A DNA stretch of 64,000 bases, from NCBI RefSeq assembly GCF_014218355.1, contig NZ_AP023368.1, forward strand, positions 3,166,001 through 3,230,000, in the 5' to 3' direction. The DNA is from Anaerocolumna chitinilytica. Its GTDB lineage: Bacteria > Bacillota > Clostridia > Lachnospirales > Lachnospiraceae. The notes beneath the pieces were generated by a model. It made no database searches. It was not told where the DNA came from and was given only the letters and a program-made list of their open reading frames with translations. Shown here one piece after another: positions 1 to 9,061 of this stretch. Numbering within the stretch: position 1 is the first letter of the stretch; each line of letters begins with the position of its first letter. Position numbers and translations under genes: made by a program.

Positions 1-67
1 GAGACATACTTCCAACTAAATATTGTTGGCAATAATAAACTTTATCTTCCGGTGTAATTTTAGACAT
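1..67 (-). CDS. IS3-type transposase OrfA, N-terminal fragment cut by window edge
   Basis: The first 22 codons of a minus-strand gene that runs off the left edge. The peptide begins MSKITPEDKVYYCQQYLVG, which resembles the start of the helix-turn-helix OrfA of IS3-family transposases. A very strong ribosome-binding site (AGGAGGG) lies 8-14 bases before the ATG at 67. The leader upstream can fold over this site (see 75-130). OrfA normally binds the insertion-sequence ends and is joined to OrfB by frameshifting. OrfB cannot be seen here. The family call rests on a short peptide, so it is moderate. Confidence 0.55.
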   Translation of the reverse strand, partial: MSKITPEDKVYYCQQYLVGSMS

Positions 68-155
68 ATAAAGTGCTCCCTCCTAAGTAAAACAAGTTTT
101 ATTATTTTACTTGTCTACCTAGAAGGGAGCATATCACAATGTTGACACTAGTCCA
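68..155 (-). mobile_element. Putative IS3-family left end with leader
   Basis: This is the stretch between the orfA start and a likely insertion-sequence terminus. Read on the minus strand the candidate terminus is TGGACTAGTGTCAACATTG, starting at 155. It begins with TG, as IS3-family inverted repeats do. The other end lies outside the window, so neither the inverted repeat nor a target duplication can be confirmed. Confidence 0.4.
75..130 (-). promoter_or_regulatory. Hairpin that can mask the transposase ribosome-binding site
   Basis: GCTCCCT at 75-81 is complementary to AGGGAGC at 124-130, and ACAAGT at 92-97 is complementary to ACTTGT at 109-114. In the minus-strand transcript the proximal arm contains the ribosome-binding site of orfA. 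Read-through RNA from outside would therefore hide the start. Several insertion sequences limit transposase synthesis from neighbouring promoters this way. The pairing is seen in the sequence; the regulatory role is inferred. Confidence 0.45.
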
Positions 156-267
156 AATTTTATTTTTAAATTGAATGAAAGTTATATAACTAGAAGCAGA
201 ATAAATTTTTATATAGTGCTCCATTAGATACTCGAAATATTTAATAATAATAGCTTAATATACTGTA

Positions 268-297
268 AAAGAGTGGAATCAAAGAATTCCACTCTTT
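268..297 (-). terminator. Terminator of the secreted-protein gene
   Basis: A perfect inverted repeat with arms built on AAGAGTGGAAT around a short loop, ending in a TTTT run on the minus strand, about 50 bases after the stop codon at 349. The arms also have T-rich flanks on the plus strand, so it may act in both directions. Confidence 0.7.
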
Positions 298-348
298 ACT
301 AAGTATATGATATCTAAAATTAAAAATAAATAAGTACTAGTTTAGGAT

Positions 349-1044
349 TTAAGATATTGGTGAAGAAGCATATATATCACCTTGTCCGGCTCCAAAGGTG
401 CAACTTATATTATATATAACTCCATCTTGTACATATGCTGAAAGATACTTAACACATTTGAAAGTACAGCTAACCTTAGTTCTATCAGTACTAAATGTTT
501 GTGTAAGGCCAACTGAGGGATCATAATATGGATAAGAACCATGATATTGCCCATATTGATCTACACTACTATAAATATATGTTGTCCCATTAACATTTGA
601 AATAGTAGAAGTTATTTTAAGGTAATTAGAGTTGTACTGTCCTCCATAAAAATATTTTTGTGTACTTGTTGAAGTTGAAGACGAAGTAGATGAAACAATA
701 TTTGATTCCGTAAAATTATTTTCAGCTATAATTGTATTTTGGACAGATTTTATTATACTGTTATCTGTATTATATAAGCCTCTAATATAAGCATCAAACT
801 CATCCATGCTCATATTTTGATAAAAATTAGTCATTTCTTGAATGCTAGAACCGTTTTTTAAAAGATTTTCTTCCGTTGGAAAAGTATAATTGGTACCAAA
901 TTCTTTGTTGATTTTAGCTAGCTCATCAACATAAGGCTTCAATAGTAAATTATTATCTGCTGCAGCAAAGATATTATTCACAGGAACAGTAAAAAATAAA
1001 ATTAACCCCAAAAATATTGATATTCCTTTTTTTAAATAGTTCAT
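349..1044 (-). CDS. Secreted protein of unknown function
   Basis: I do not recognise this 231-residue protein. Residues 1-28 form a typical signal peptide (lysines at 5-6, hydrophobic core, Ala-Ala-Ala at the likely cleavage site). The mature part has a helical, acidic N-terminal half, a Ser/Thr-rich linker near residues 118-128, and a Tyr/Gly/Thr-rich C-terminal half likely to be beta-sheet, with three Cys in the last 40 residues. A GAGGAAA ribosome-binding site precedes the ATG and a good terminator follows. It sits alone between two insertion-sequence remnants and is more AT-rich than the core genes, so it is probably accessory. It could be an extracellular domain protein of the DUF5626 kind, but this is a guess. 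Confidence 0.75.
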   Translation of the reverse strand: MNYLKKGISIFLGLILFFTVPVNNIFAAADNNLLLKPYVDELAKINKEFGTNYTFPTEENLLKNGSSIQEMTNFYQNMSMDEFDAYIRGLYNTDNSIIKSVQNTIIAENNFTESNIVSSTSSSTSTSTQKYFYGGQYNSNYLKITSTISNVNGTTYIYSSVDQYGQYHGSYPYYDPSVGLTQTFSTDRTKVSCTFKCVKYLSAYVQDGVIYNISCTFGAGQGDIYASSPIS

Positions 1045-1189
1045 ATCATTTCCTCTTTAGATAAATTATTATTAACTACAATGATAGTATATCGCAATAT
1101 CCATATTATGTAAAGGTTTTTTTTGTAAATTCCAGATGATTGTTAAACCAATTTACACAATTAACCATATTGTACTTAATTCATAAAGC

Positions 1190-1640
1190 TTTAAAATGTC
1201 AGGTTACACACATCTCGATCTTTATAATCTTACATGTTACTTCTGATATAGCATTATCAAATGGGCATCCTTTGTGGCTCATATATCGAGTGATTTCAAA
1301 AGTTTTAATATATTCACTATAATCTGGTGTTTGAACTCATTGCATTTATCCGTATGGAAAATGTGGATATTTTCAGGTTACCCTTTATGATTGGAAAAAC
1401 TTGTTTTACAAGTAGATCTGTGTTTTATTAGGCCCGGCACTATAACGTACATTTCTCTATTAAAGAGGTCGATAAAAACATATATATAGTTCCATCTCAT
1501 ACCGATTCTAACATATGTTAAATTACTTACTACCACGTTTCGAATGGACTGCTTGTTAAATTGCCGGGCACTTTCTCTTAGCGCTATGGTAGAGATCAAT
1601 GATTTATTGCTTAAATTCTGATATAAATACACAACATCTT
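1190..1640 (-). pseudogene. Frameshifted IS3-family OrfB (DDE transposase) relic
   Basis: Minus-strand pieces of an IS3 OrfB catalytic domain survive in several frames. Near 1440-1540 a frame reads VVVSNLTYVRIG and FIDLFNRE, the first DDE block, where the usual catalytic Asp (SDLTY) has become Asn. Near 1340-1365 another frame reads IFHTDKCNEFKH, the second Asp block. Near 1240-1290 a third reads YMSHKGCPFDNAISE, the conserved block ending in the catalytic Glu. Stops and at least two frameshifts separate them. The N-terminal part of OrfB and OrfA are not seen. The relic is dead, and the 1045-1190 flank holds nothing recognisable. Confidence 0.8.
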
Positions 1641-1785
1641 AGTGTCATTGCTTTAAAACTTTATGGCATCATCTTTTCTCCATTAAGAACATAATTTATA
1701 GCCTTTAAAAATTCTGCCCAATAATTAAGTCGATACAAATATATCATGAAATATATAAAACATACTATGATAAAACAGATTTCAT

Positions 1786-4700
1786 TTAACTAAAGATATC
1801 TTCCAATTCTTCTTTTGTCAGCGAATTAATGAAGACCTCCTGGGATTGTATTACGGAATCTGACAGGTTCTTCTTCTTAAGCTGTAATTTATAGATCTTT
1901 TCTTCAATGGTACCTTTTGTAATAAGCTTTATTACGTGAACGGAATTCATCTGCCCGATACGGTATGCTCTGTCGGTGGCCTGGTCTTCCACCGCTGGAT
2001 TCCACCAGGGATCGTAATGGATAACCGTATCTGCTCCGGTCAGGTTAAGTCCGGTTCCTCCGGCTTTTAAAGAGATTAAAAATACTTCTCCTTCTCCTTG
2101 ATTAAAGCGTTTTACATATTCATTACGTTCCTTAACCTTCGTAGATCCTTCCAGATAGAAACTGGTGATCTTACTCTTTTCTAATTCTGTTTCAATGAGG
2201 GAGAGCATGGAGGTAAACTGTGAAAAGACGAGTATCCTATGCCCATTTGCCAGACAATCCGTAATAATCTCCATCAACAGTTCAAGCTTTCCGCTTCCGC
2301 CGCCATAGTTCTCAAGAAAAGTACCCGGATGGCAGCATATCTGTCTTAGTCTTGTCAGGGCTGCTAATATCTTTAGCTTGCTCTTTTGCAGACCCTTTTC
2401 CTGGATTTCCATATTGATTTCATTTTTGGCGTTCTCCACATAAGCCATATATATCTTACGCTGTTCCTCCAGCATATCCGTTAACATCTTTGACTCAACC
2501 TTATCCGGTAATTCCAAGAGTACATCCTTTTTCATTCTTCTTAGAATAAAGGGTAGAATTCGTTTATTCAGGTCTTCCAGCACTCCCTGTTCTTCTCTCA
2601 TGATTGGTTTTTCATATTGATTTACAAACCGGGCATGGCTAAAGAGATACTCCGGCATAATAAAATCAAAAATGGACCAAAGCTCAGACAGGGAGTTCTC
2701 AATCGGGGTACCTGTAAGAGCAAAACGATGTTTAGCTTCCAGTAACTTCACCGATTTTGCATTCAGGGAATCTGCATTCTTAATATACTGTGCTTCATCA
2801 ATAAACACCGTATGAAAGAGATGTTTCTGATAAAAACTGATATCCCTTCTAATCAAGGGATAAGAAGTAATTAGCACATCCACACCTTCCGTATTCTCAA
2901 TAAGTTCCTGTCTTTCCTTTGGATTACCGGTAACAACCGCAGTATGAAGCATAGGTGCAAAATTCTCAATCTCATCCTGCCAGTTATAGGTCAGGGAAGA
3001 AGGACATACTATCAGGAACTTTTCACTGGGATTAGCTTCCTTTATGGCAGCAATATAAACGATTGTCTGAAGAGTCTTACCAAGACCCATATCATCCGCC
3101 AATATTCCACCCAGCTGATTAGTGGACAAAGTCATAAGCCATTTGTATCCAATTACCTGGTAACCTCTAAGTTCAGCTTGAATCCCCTTTGGTATTTCAT
3201 ACTCAATACTGTTTGGATTAACAATAGCCTCCACCAAGCGGTTAAAGCTTTCATCTTTTAGCACCTGAAACTTGGTGGTATCCATAATATTATTCAAGTA
3301 GACTGCCGCGTTTTTGGGAATATTCACGGTATCTCCGTTCATATCACCTGCGACCCCCAGATTATTCAGTACATCCCAAACACCGGAGATATTATCATCT
3401 TCCAGATTGATAAAACTTCCGTCCTTTAAGCGATAATACTTCTTTTTCATACGAAAAGAACGAAACATTTCCTTTAATTCTTCACCAGGTATTCCTTCAT
3501 AATCTAAATCCATTTCCAAAAGATTAAGACCATTTCCAACCCTTAATCCCGCCTTCACATTACCAGGAGCTTTGATGCTGATTTTCTTAAAGGCCTCTGA
3601 ATAATAAAGCTCACAAAATGCTGCCAGTTCTTTTATCGAATCTGTTAAGAACTGATAGATTTCATCATCATTACGCATGAAAAAGCCATGCTGTTTTGGC
3701 TGAAATCCAAGCTTCTCCAGAAATTCGAGGCAATGTTCTTCCTTCTCCGGCTGTCTGACAATGATAAAATTGTCCATGGGAGCATTTTCAAAAGCATTGA
3801 ATTCATAAGAACCATAACGAAACTTAAGTTCCGCGTGAACATTATTCTTGCTTCTATCCAGATACACCACCGGTTCCAGATCTGCAACAATAAAACGATC
3901 CTTGATTTCCTTCGGTACATTCAATTTCAAAGTCTCTGTAATTCTTGGAAGTACCGACTCCAGGAATTTGCTCTTATTTTGCCCTCTAAAGATTAAAGCT
4001 TCTTTATCAACCCCAAGATTGTTATAAAAAGGAAGATAATTATTTAAGAATCGCTTGGTAGGTTTGTAGAGACAGTCCTTAAAAAATAGCAGCTCCCCGG
4101 ACTGCATAACAGGGATTACTCCGCTGTTTTCTGCATAATCCATGGTAATTGCGTCTTCCTCTAAGGATAAATCATAGTTCAAAACAGGATTATCCTGCCT
4201 GTATATGATATCATCATAGGTCTTACCATAAAGTTCAAGGGTAAATTCCATCCCTTCCAGAAGGGTTAGAATACGAAGTAACATATTCTTTGTTAAAATT
4301 ACATTGGTTTTAGAAAACAGTTTGGAATAAAATAACTTATCGATTCCTTCCTGAATTTCATAAATCTCCATGATATAGTCCAGTATCTTCTGAGAGTGTT
4401 TATCGAATTTACTCTCTCCGGGAACAAACTTGAACTCTTTGCCAATGACGATAGCTTCTTTGTTATTCATATCTGATAGAAACTTCTTAACTGTCTGAAC
4501 TTTATAATAATGGTGATTTCCCACCCTCAGGGATAAAAGTGCAGCACCTACATCACTACGAATAATACTCGGAATAGAAAGAGTAGGTTTTATATGAAAA
4601 GTCTCACCTTTTGTTATGACTTCTTCCTGATTGGTAAAATATCCAAGTATCTGATATACCTGCTTTTCCTCCGGGCTTTCCGGTTCTTCCATCATGGAGC

Positions 4701-4989
4701 GCTCCACATAATTCAGCACGAAAAAGAGAGCAGCTACCACATGGCGGCAGGCTCCGTTGTCCTTTACATGCTCCGGACAATTACATTTATAATCAAAAGA
4801 TCCATCTTCAAATACAGGGATAACTACCTGATATTCAAAGGTGTCCTTCACAGTAATACGATAAAAGTTCTTATGACCTGACCAGGTTGCATTTACAATA
4901 CAGTTTTGCTTATAATCCTGCAAGCCTCTTGCATAGGCGGTTTCACTGGATGCCAAATTTCTGATTCCCATTCTGGATAACCGTATCAT
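1786..4989 (-). CDS. SNF2-family DEAD/DEAH helicase with SWIM zinc finger
   Basis: A 1067-residue Swi2/Snf2 ATPase. The N terminus carries a SWIM zinc-binding motif: C69, C71, C81 and H83 in a CxC...CxH arrangement. A long middle region (about 100-560) corresponds to the helicase-associated domain found in bacterial SNF2 proteins. The C-terminal half is the ATPase: Walker A DDMGLGKT at 632-639, DEAQ box at 731-734, the LTGTP block, and the RAYRIGQ motif near the end. A GGAGA ribosome-binding site supports the ATG at 4989. Such proteins translocate on double-stranded DNA and are thought to remodel protein-DNA or transcription complexes; the substrate is unknown. It appears monocistronic. The 150 bases after its stop contain only the decayed transposon region. 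Confidence 0.93.
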   Translation of the reverse strand: MIRLSRMGIRNLASSETAYARGLQDYKQNCIVNATWSGHKNFYRITVKDTFEYQVVIPVFEDGSFDYKCNCPEHVKDNGACRHVVAALFFVLNYVERSMMEEPESPEEKQVYQILGYFTNQEEVITKGETFHIKPTLSIPSIIRSDVGAALLSLRVGNHHYYKVQTVKKFLSDMNNKEAIVIGKEFKFVPGESKFDKHSQKILDYIMEIYEIQEGIDKLFYSKLFSKTNVILTKNMLLRILTLLEGMEFTLELYGKTYDDIIYRQDNPVLNYDLSLEEDAITMDYAENSGVIPVMQSGELLFFKDCLYKPTKRFLNNYLPFYNNLGVDKEALIFRGQNKSKFLESVLPRITETLKLNVPKEIKDRFIVADLEPVVYLDRSKNNVHAELKFRYGSYEFNAFENAPMDNFIIVRQPEKEEHCLEFLEKLGFQPKQHGFFMRNDDEIYQFLTDSIKELAAFCELYYSEAFKKISIKAPGNVKAGLRVGNGLNLLEMDLDYEGIPGEELKEMFRSFRMKKKYYRLKDGSFINLEDDNISGVWDVLNNLGVAGDMNGDTVNIPKNAAVYLNNIMDTTKFQVLKDESFNRLVEAIVNPNSIEYEIPKGIQAELRGYQVIGYKWLMTLSTNQLGGILADDMGLGKTLQTIVYIAAIKEANPSEKFLIVCPSSLTYNWQDEIENFAPMLHTAVVTGNPKERQELIENTEGVDVLITSYPLIRRDISFYQKHLFHTVFIDEAQYIKNADSLNAKSVKLLEAKHRFALTGTPIENSLSELWSIFDFIMPEYLFSHARFVNQYEKPIMREEQGVLEDLNKRILPFILRRMKKDVLLELPDKVESKMLTDMLEEQRKIYMAYVENAKNEINMEIQEKGLQKSKLKILAALTRLRQICCHPGTFLENYGGGSGKLELLMEIITDCLANGHRILVFSQFTSMLSLIETELEKSKITSFYLEGSTKVKERNEYVKRFNQGEGEVFLISLKAGGTGLNLTGADTVIHYDPWWNPAVEDQATDRAYRIGQMNSVHVIKLITKGTIEEKIYKLQLKKKNLSDSVIQSQEVFINSLTKEELEDIFS

Positions 4990-5129
4990 TATCAGTCTCC
5001 TTTTTCTTGTCCTTACTTTGCATCCTTATATTATATCATATAACAAAATGCTTTGTTAAGCAAAATCCGCAGGAAATACAAAGAAAAAGTAACAATTTAA
5101 CTTTGTATGATTGTAAAATGACTGGAAGC

Positions 5130-5368
5130 GGACGATGGCAGCTGATTTTATTCATACATTTTATTGTTCGGATTTTCGAATTCCACTAAAATAGCAACAG
5201 TCATTCCTAAAAGACTAAATTACACCAAACTCGCTTTCAGCTTAATTGTTATGTAACGCTGTGAGCTCAGACATGGTGTAATTTAATCTAGTCATAACTG
5301 CTGCTATTTAAGTGTCATACGAAATCCCTCAATATAAAATGCCTGAATAAAATCAGCTGCCATCTGTG
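5130..5368 (+). repeat. Structured dispersed element, copy A
   Basis: A 239-bp imperfect hairpin. The outer arms are GGCAGCTGATTTTATTCA (5137-5154) and its exact complement at 5344-5361. Then follow helix GGATTTTCG/CGAAATCC (5170-5178 with 5320-5327), CACT/AGTG (5184-5187 with 5311-5314), and a long helix with internal loop that closes with TACACC/GGTGTA (5221-5226 with 5275-5280). The apical part begins AAACTCGC and ends GAGCTCAGACAT. The ends are CGGACGATG and CATCTGTG. Two other copies occur at 10540 and 48932. The short reading frames through it are not convincing genes. It could be a structured RNA or a small mobile DNA element. Confidence 0.85.
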
Positions 5369-5441
5369 TACGACTATAAATATTTTGATATAATTATAAA
5401 ACTGAATTGGATAATGAGATTGAATAAAGTAGAACTTTCGT

Positions 5442-5726
5442 CTATACGTAATATTCCTTCGCAGAAAGTACTTGTTCCTCACTGTTTTGGGGCTTACGTC
5501 TGCTCCTGATATATTTACGTCTGTCTTTTAACATTAGAAGGATTCCGGATACAAGGCAGAGAAGAAGGCCGAAAAAAGGCACAAGGAGTTTACTCACTCT
5601 TTCACCACCGGTTAAGATATAATAGATTTCCCAAATAGAAAAAAGCAGGGATAGAACAGCATAAAGAAAACCGATTTTTAAGATGTGATATTTACATTTT
5701 TTATTTAGACTGTACTGCTTTTTCAT
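5442..5726 (-). CDS. Small two-helix membrane protein
   Basis: A 94-residue protein with a good AAGGGGG ribosome-binding site before its ATG. The N terminus is Lys-rich (1-15), followed by two hydrophobic segments at about 18-38 and 45-66. The C-terminal third is very basic and Arg-rich, so both ends are probably cytoplasmic. I do not recognise a family. It lies between structured element copy A and the carboxypeptidase gene, about 140 bases downstream of the latter on the same strand, so it may share the transcript. The function is unknown. Confidence 0.6.
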   Translation of the reverse strand: MKKQYSLNKKCKYHILKIGFLYAVLSLLFSIWEIYYILTGGERVSKLLVPFFGLLLCLVSGILLMLKDRRKYIRSRRKPQNSEEQVLSAKEYYV

Positions 5727-5865
5727 AGGAATTCCCCCTTCTGACCGTTCTCAAATAGTGCATTTAATTATTAGACGATTCAAAAGGGAGAAAAGTTTCA
5801 GAAAAATGTTAGAAAAAAGAAATAAATTTGTCAGAATTAAGATTTAGTATTTTTTGATACTGTAT

Positions 5866-7176
5866 TCATTCCATATGCTGCCATATATCAAGGATTTTTT
5901 GGAAGCAATATTTAAAATCTATCTTCTCAACTGACGTCTTTGTTAGAATAGGGACCTCACCAATCAAGGTATCTCCAATATAATATTTCGCGGTCCCTAC
6001 TTCCGTATCACACATAACCGGAGCTTTGATCCAGGACGGAATGGTATATTCCACATGCACCTTTTCACCTTTTCTCATTAAGAGTGAAATATCTCCCTCA
6101 TAATAAAGCGGTACATATTTCTCTTTGCCTTTTAATACGGCAATGGGATCGAATTTCTTATCAGCATAAAAGACCTGCTTCATTTCGTAGTTCTTCACTC
6201 CATAATCCATTAATGCTTTGGTATCCGTCCATTTGTAGGTCTTATGAGGGGGCCAGCCGGAACCTAGAACTGTAGATATAAAGGTCTTATTGTTTTTTTG
6301 CACTGCACCGACAAAACAATAGCCAGCTTTCCCGGTAAAACCGGTTTTTATACCAATGGCACCATCGTATAGGGATAAAAATCTGTCTTTATTATTTACG
6401 GTAAAGCTTCTTCCCTTATTTATCTCTGTGAATTGCCAGGAAGGTGTATTAATTATTTTTAAAAACTCTTGATTTTTAATTGCATAGGCGGCTATACGGG
6501 ATAGCTCTACGGCTGTGGTATAGTGTTCATCTGCATCCAGACCATTTGGTGTTACAAAGTTTGTATGCTCACAGCCTAACTCCTTTGCTTTTGCGTTCAT
6601 CATCATAGCAAAACACTCCACAGAACCTCCTACATGTTCTGCAATGGCAACTGCCGTATCATTATGAGATTCCAGCATTAGTGAGTAAAGTAAATCTCTT
6701 AAGTAGAATTTCTCACCGGCAACGATATTTAACTGTACATCCGGCATAGAAGACGCATATCTCGAGATTGTTACTACATCATCCAGATTCGCATTCTCCA
6801 AAGCTACTATACAAGTCATAATCTTCGTAGTGCTGGCCATGGGGAGTTCTTGTTCGCCATTCTTTTCATAGAGAACTCTTCCATTACTGGCATCAATTAA
6901 AGCGGCAGCTTTCGCAGATAAACTCATCTTTTTGATTTCTTCTGTGTCTGGGTCCGCCTTGGATTTTGCTTCATCGCCGTTGTTTAATTCACTATTCTGT
7001 TCGTCCTCTGTCCCTGTTTTCTGCTGCTCTGTCCTATCCTTTAAACTAGATGCTATTATGTCCTTCGCTGCCAGTCTGTCATATGTAAGCTGCTTTAATA
7101 CTGCATCATACTGTGCTATACCGAAGACGGCAAGCACAATAAGTGAACTAATGATGGATAATATTCGATTTTTCAT
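5866..7176 (-). CDS. D-alanyl-D-alanine carboxypeptidase, PBP5 type
   Basis: A serine peptidase of the S11 family that trims the terminal D-Ala from peptidoglycan stem peptides outside the membrane. With the start at 7176 it has 436 residues: membrane anchor or signal segment at 4-22, an acidic Gln/Glu/Lys-rich spacer to about 85, then the catalytic domain with STTK (S115, K118), SHN (170-172) and KTG (277-279), and a C-terminal beta domain. An ATG at 7206 is also open, but AGGA sits 9 bases before the 7176 ATG and the upstream one lacks a convincing site. The lack of a clear C-terminal amphipathic anchor suggests that the N-terminal segment stays as the membrane anchor. A second paralogue is at 37868. 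The short dyad near 5840-5862 is too weak to call a terminator. Confidence 0.92.
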   Translation of the reverse strand: MKNRILSIISSLIVLAVFGIAQYDAVLKQLTYDRLAAKDIIASSLKDRTEQQKTGTEDEQNSELNNGDEAKSKADPDTEEIKKMSLSAKAAALIDASNGRVLYEKNGEQELPMASTTKIMTCIVALENANLDDVVTISRYASSMPDVQLNIVAGEKFYLRDLLYSLMLESHNDTAVAIAEHVGGSVECFAMMMNAKAKELGCEHTNFVTPNGLDADEHYTTAVELSRIAAYAIKNQEFLKIINTPSWQFTEINKGRSFTVNNKDRFLSLYDGAIGIKTGFTGKAGYCFVGAVQKNNKTFISTVLGSGWPPHKTYKWTDTKALMDYGVKNYEMKQVFYADKKFDPIAVLKGKEKYVPLYYEGDISLLMRKGEKVHVEYTIPSWIKAPVMCDTEVGTAKYYIGDTLIGEVPILTKTSVEKIDFKYCFQKILDIWQHME

Positions 7177-7258
7177 GCATGGGTTTCCTAAAGATATCTT
7201 TAACATTATTTTATTGCATGTTTCTTTCGGATATCCCTTATTTTAAAAGAATCTGATA

Positions 7259-8287
7259 TTATTGCTTTACCGCAAGTTCTCCGCAGAGGTTCGTCTGTAA
7301 TAGTGTCACCAATTCTTCATAGGAATCTGTACTACCAAGCCCCCACATAAGCTTAGTATATACCGCTTCCGTAGTCATATCATAAGCGGAAAGGATTCCG
7401 TTCTTCTTAGCTGTCATACCAACTTCATAAGTATCCAGATTGACTCCGTCATAAACACATTGGGTAGCCATAATAACCGGTATTTTCTTTCCAGCCATCA
7501 GATCTATTTTCGCCATTAGCTCCTTATTGTCCACAGGCATTCCTCCAAGGCCATATCCCTCTATGATAACGCCTTGATAGCCTTCATTTAAAATATAGTC
7601 AATAAGGGATGCTTCAATTCCCGGAACCATTTTAAGCACAAATATCTTAGGTATCTTCTTATTCTTCAATTTCGGAACAGAGCACGCAGCTTCCAATTCC
7701 TTCTCCCTCATATAACTGTATTCCTGGGTTATAAATAATCGATTATCCTTAATCACACCGACATAAGGGTAATTACAGCTTATATAAGCATCCTTATTAA
7801 TTGAGCTTCGTTTATAAGCCCGAGTACCGTTTATAACCTTATCATGAAATACGACAAATACACCTTTTAGCCTTGGATCTGCTGCTGCAATTACCGCATC
7901 CCTCAGATTCTTCCCACCATCACTGTTCTTACCGGATAGCGGAATTTGTGAACCTGTCAAAATAATCGCTTTATTCACTCCTGCAAATAAAAAGGACAGC
8001 ATAGCCGCACTATAGGACATGGTATCCGTGCCATGAAGAATTACAATGCCGTCGTACCTGTCTATACTTCTTTGTATGGAGTCTTTCACGATGTACCAGT
8101 CTTCCGGGACAATATTACTGCTGTCCTTATAGAACACCGCTTCGATATCTATCTCGTATTCTCCTGAAAGCTTTAATAACTTTTCATTCAAAAGCTCTGT
8201 AACATCATTATTACCTGGCTTTAACCCATCTGCTGTCTGAAAACTCAATATGGTTCCGCCGGTTGTTAAAACAAGTACCCTTTTCAA
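7259..8287 (-). CDS. ansA: Type I (cytoplasmic) L-asparaginase
   Basis: Hydrolyses asparagine to aspartate and ammonia in the cytoplasm. There is no signal peptide, and the length is that of the E. coli AnsA type (about 340). The N-terminal TTGGTI holds the nucleophilic Thr (T12), and HGTDTM holds the second catalytic Thr-Asp pair (T87, D88). The lysine of the triad lies in the conserved segment that follows the GSQ motif. The start was set at TTG 8287, because GGAGG ends 7 bases before it and directly abuts the GTG at 8293. It stands between the carboxypeptidase (52 bases to the left) and the flavoprotein gene, all on the minus strand. Confidence 0.93.
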   Translation of the reverse strand: MKRVLVLTTGGTILSFQTADGLKPGNNDVTELLNEKLLKLSGEYEIDIEAVFYKDSSNIVPEDWYIVKDSIQRSIDRYDGIVILHGTDTMSYSAAMLSFLFAGVNKAIILTGSQIPLSGKNSDGGKNLRDAVIAAADPRLKGVFVVFHDKVINGTRAYKRSSINKDAYISCNYPYVGVIKDNRLFITQEYSYMREKELEAACSVPKLKNKKIPKIFVLKMVPGIEASLIDYILNEGYQGVIIEGYGLGGMPVDNKELMAKIDLMAGKKIPVIMATQCVYDGVNLDTYEVGMTAKKNGILSAYDMTTEAVYTKLMWGLGSTDSYEELVTLLQTNLCGELAVKQ

Positions 8288-8413
8288 GGTCACTCCTCCG
8301 ATTCTATTTATTCTTTAATCAGTTATGTATACTAATTTGTTTGGAGCAGCAAATCCTCTATTATCAGATAATTTCTGCCAAAACCTATGTAACCAATTTC
8401 TATTCAAGGTGTA

Positions 8414-8980
8414 TTATATGCCATGGCCAAAGGATTTGCAATTAAATTGCTCCAGAATTATATTCATGTTTTTAACTGCATTTTCATCTTTAATTGGAGA
8501 AATGTTCTCCGTATTATGAGAATATGCTGTCCCGACAGACACCGCGTTCATCTTGCGAAACAGACTCTCTGCCGTATCGATTGCTTTACTCATAGATCCG
8601 TCTCCGCCTCCCACCAAGATAATTCCACCCTTCTTTTTCTTGATAATCGGTATTTCCTTTCTGAAAAACCTGGCACACCAATAGGTCTGAAGTCTGCTCA
8701 TAACCGCTAACAACTGCCCTGTTAGCTCAGAAAAATAAATAGGTGATGCAATCAGAATGTTATCACATTCCTGTATATATTCGTACACCTGCTGCATCTC
8801 ATCCTCTTTCGAACAACCGGCATTTGTCTTACAATATCTGCAGTCCGTACAAGGTGCAATATTACAATAATAAGCATCCACCACCCTATATTCTCCCTCA
8901 AGCTTCTCCGTAAATTCCTTTAATAGAGTTACCGTATCACCATTCTTTCTTGGTGAGCCGTTAAATATAAGTGTTTTCAT
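8414..8980 (-). CDS. Flavodoxin-fold NAD(P)H reductase-like protein with Cys cluster
   Basis: A 188-residue protein of the NADPH-dependent FMN reductase/iron-sulfur flavoprotein superfamily. The N terminus carries the FMN phosphate loop NGSPRKNGDT (residues 7-16). A compact cysteine motif follows at C44, C47, C50 and C56, like the [4Fe-4S] motif of iron-sulfur flavoproteins. The ASPIYFSELTGQL segment is the conserved FMN-contacting stretch. GAGGCG precedes the ATG. Proteins of this type transfer electrons or reduce quinones, nitro compounds or oxygen in anaerobes. The substrate cannot be read from the sequence. The gene ends about 120 bases before ansA on the same strand. Confidence 0.85.
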   Translation of the reverse strand: MKTLIFNGSPRKNGDTVTLLKEFTEKLEGEYRVVDAYYCNIAPCTDCRYCKTNAGCSKEDEMQQVYEYIQECDNILIASPIYFSELTGQLLAVMSRLQTYWCARFFRKEIPIIKKKKGGIILVGGGDGSMSKAIDTAESLFRKMNAVSVGTAYSHNTENISPIKDENAVKNMNIILEQFNCKSFGHGI

Positions 8981-9061
8981 AACTTCGCCTCTTCAATGCT
9001 CTTAATATTATCTGTTTAAGACCATACCCTTCTATAATTATCATACACACAGCCTTTATTC

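Noticed and set aside
1140..1322. A 60-codon plus-strand frame
   Set aside because: It is antisense to the conserved YMSHKGCPFDNA block of the decayed transposase, so it is a by-product of that relic.
5130..5368. Ordinary intrinsic terminator or attC-like recombination site
   Set aside because: The hairpin is far too long, with conserved internal joints and no T-run; no integron integrase or attC core (RYYYAAC/GTTRRRY) is present.
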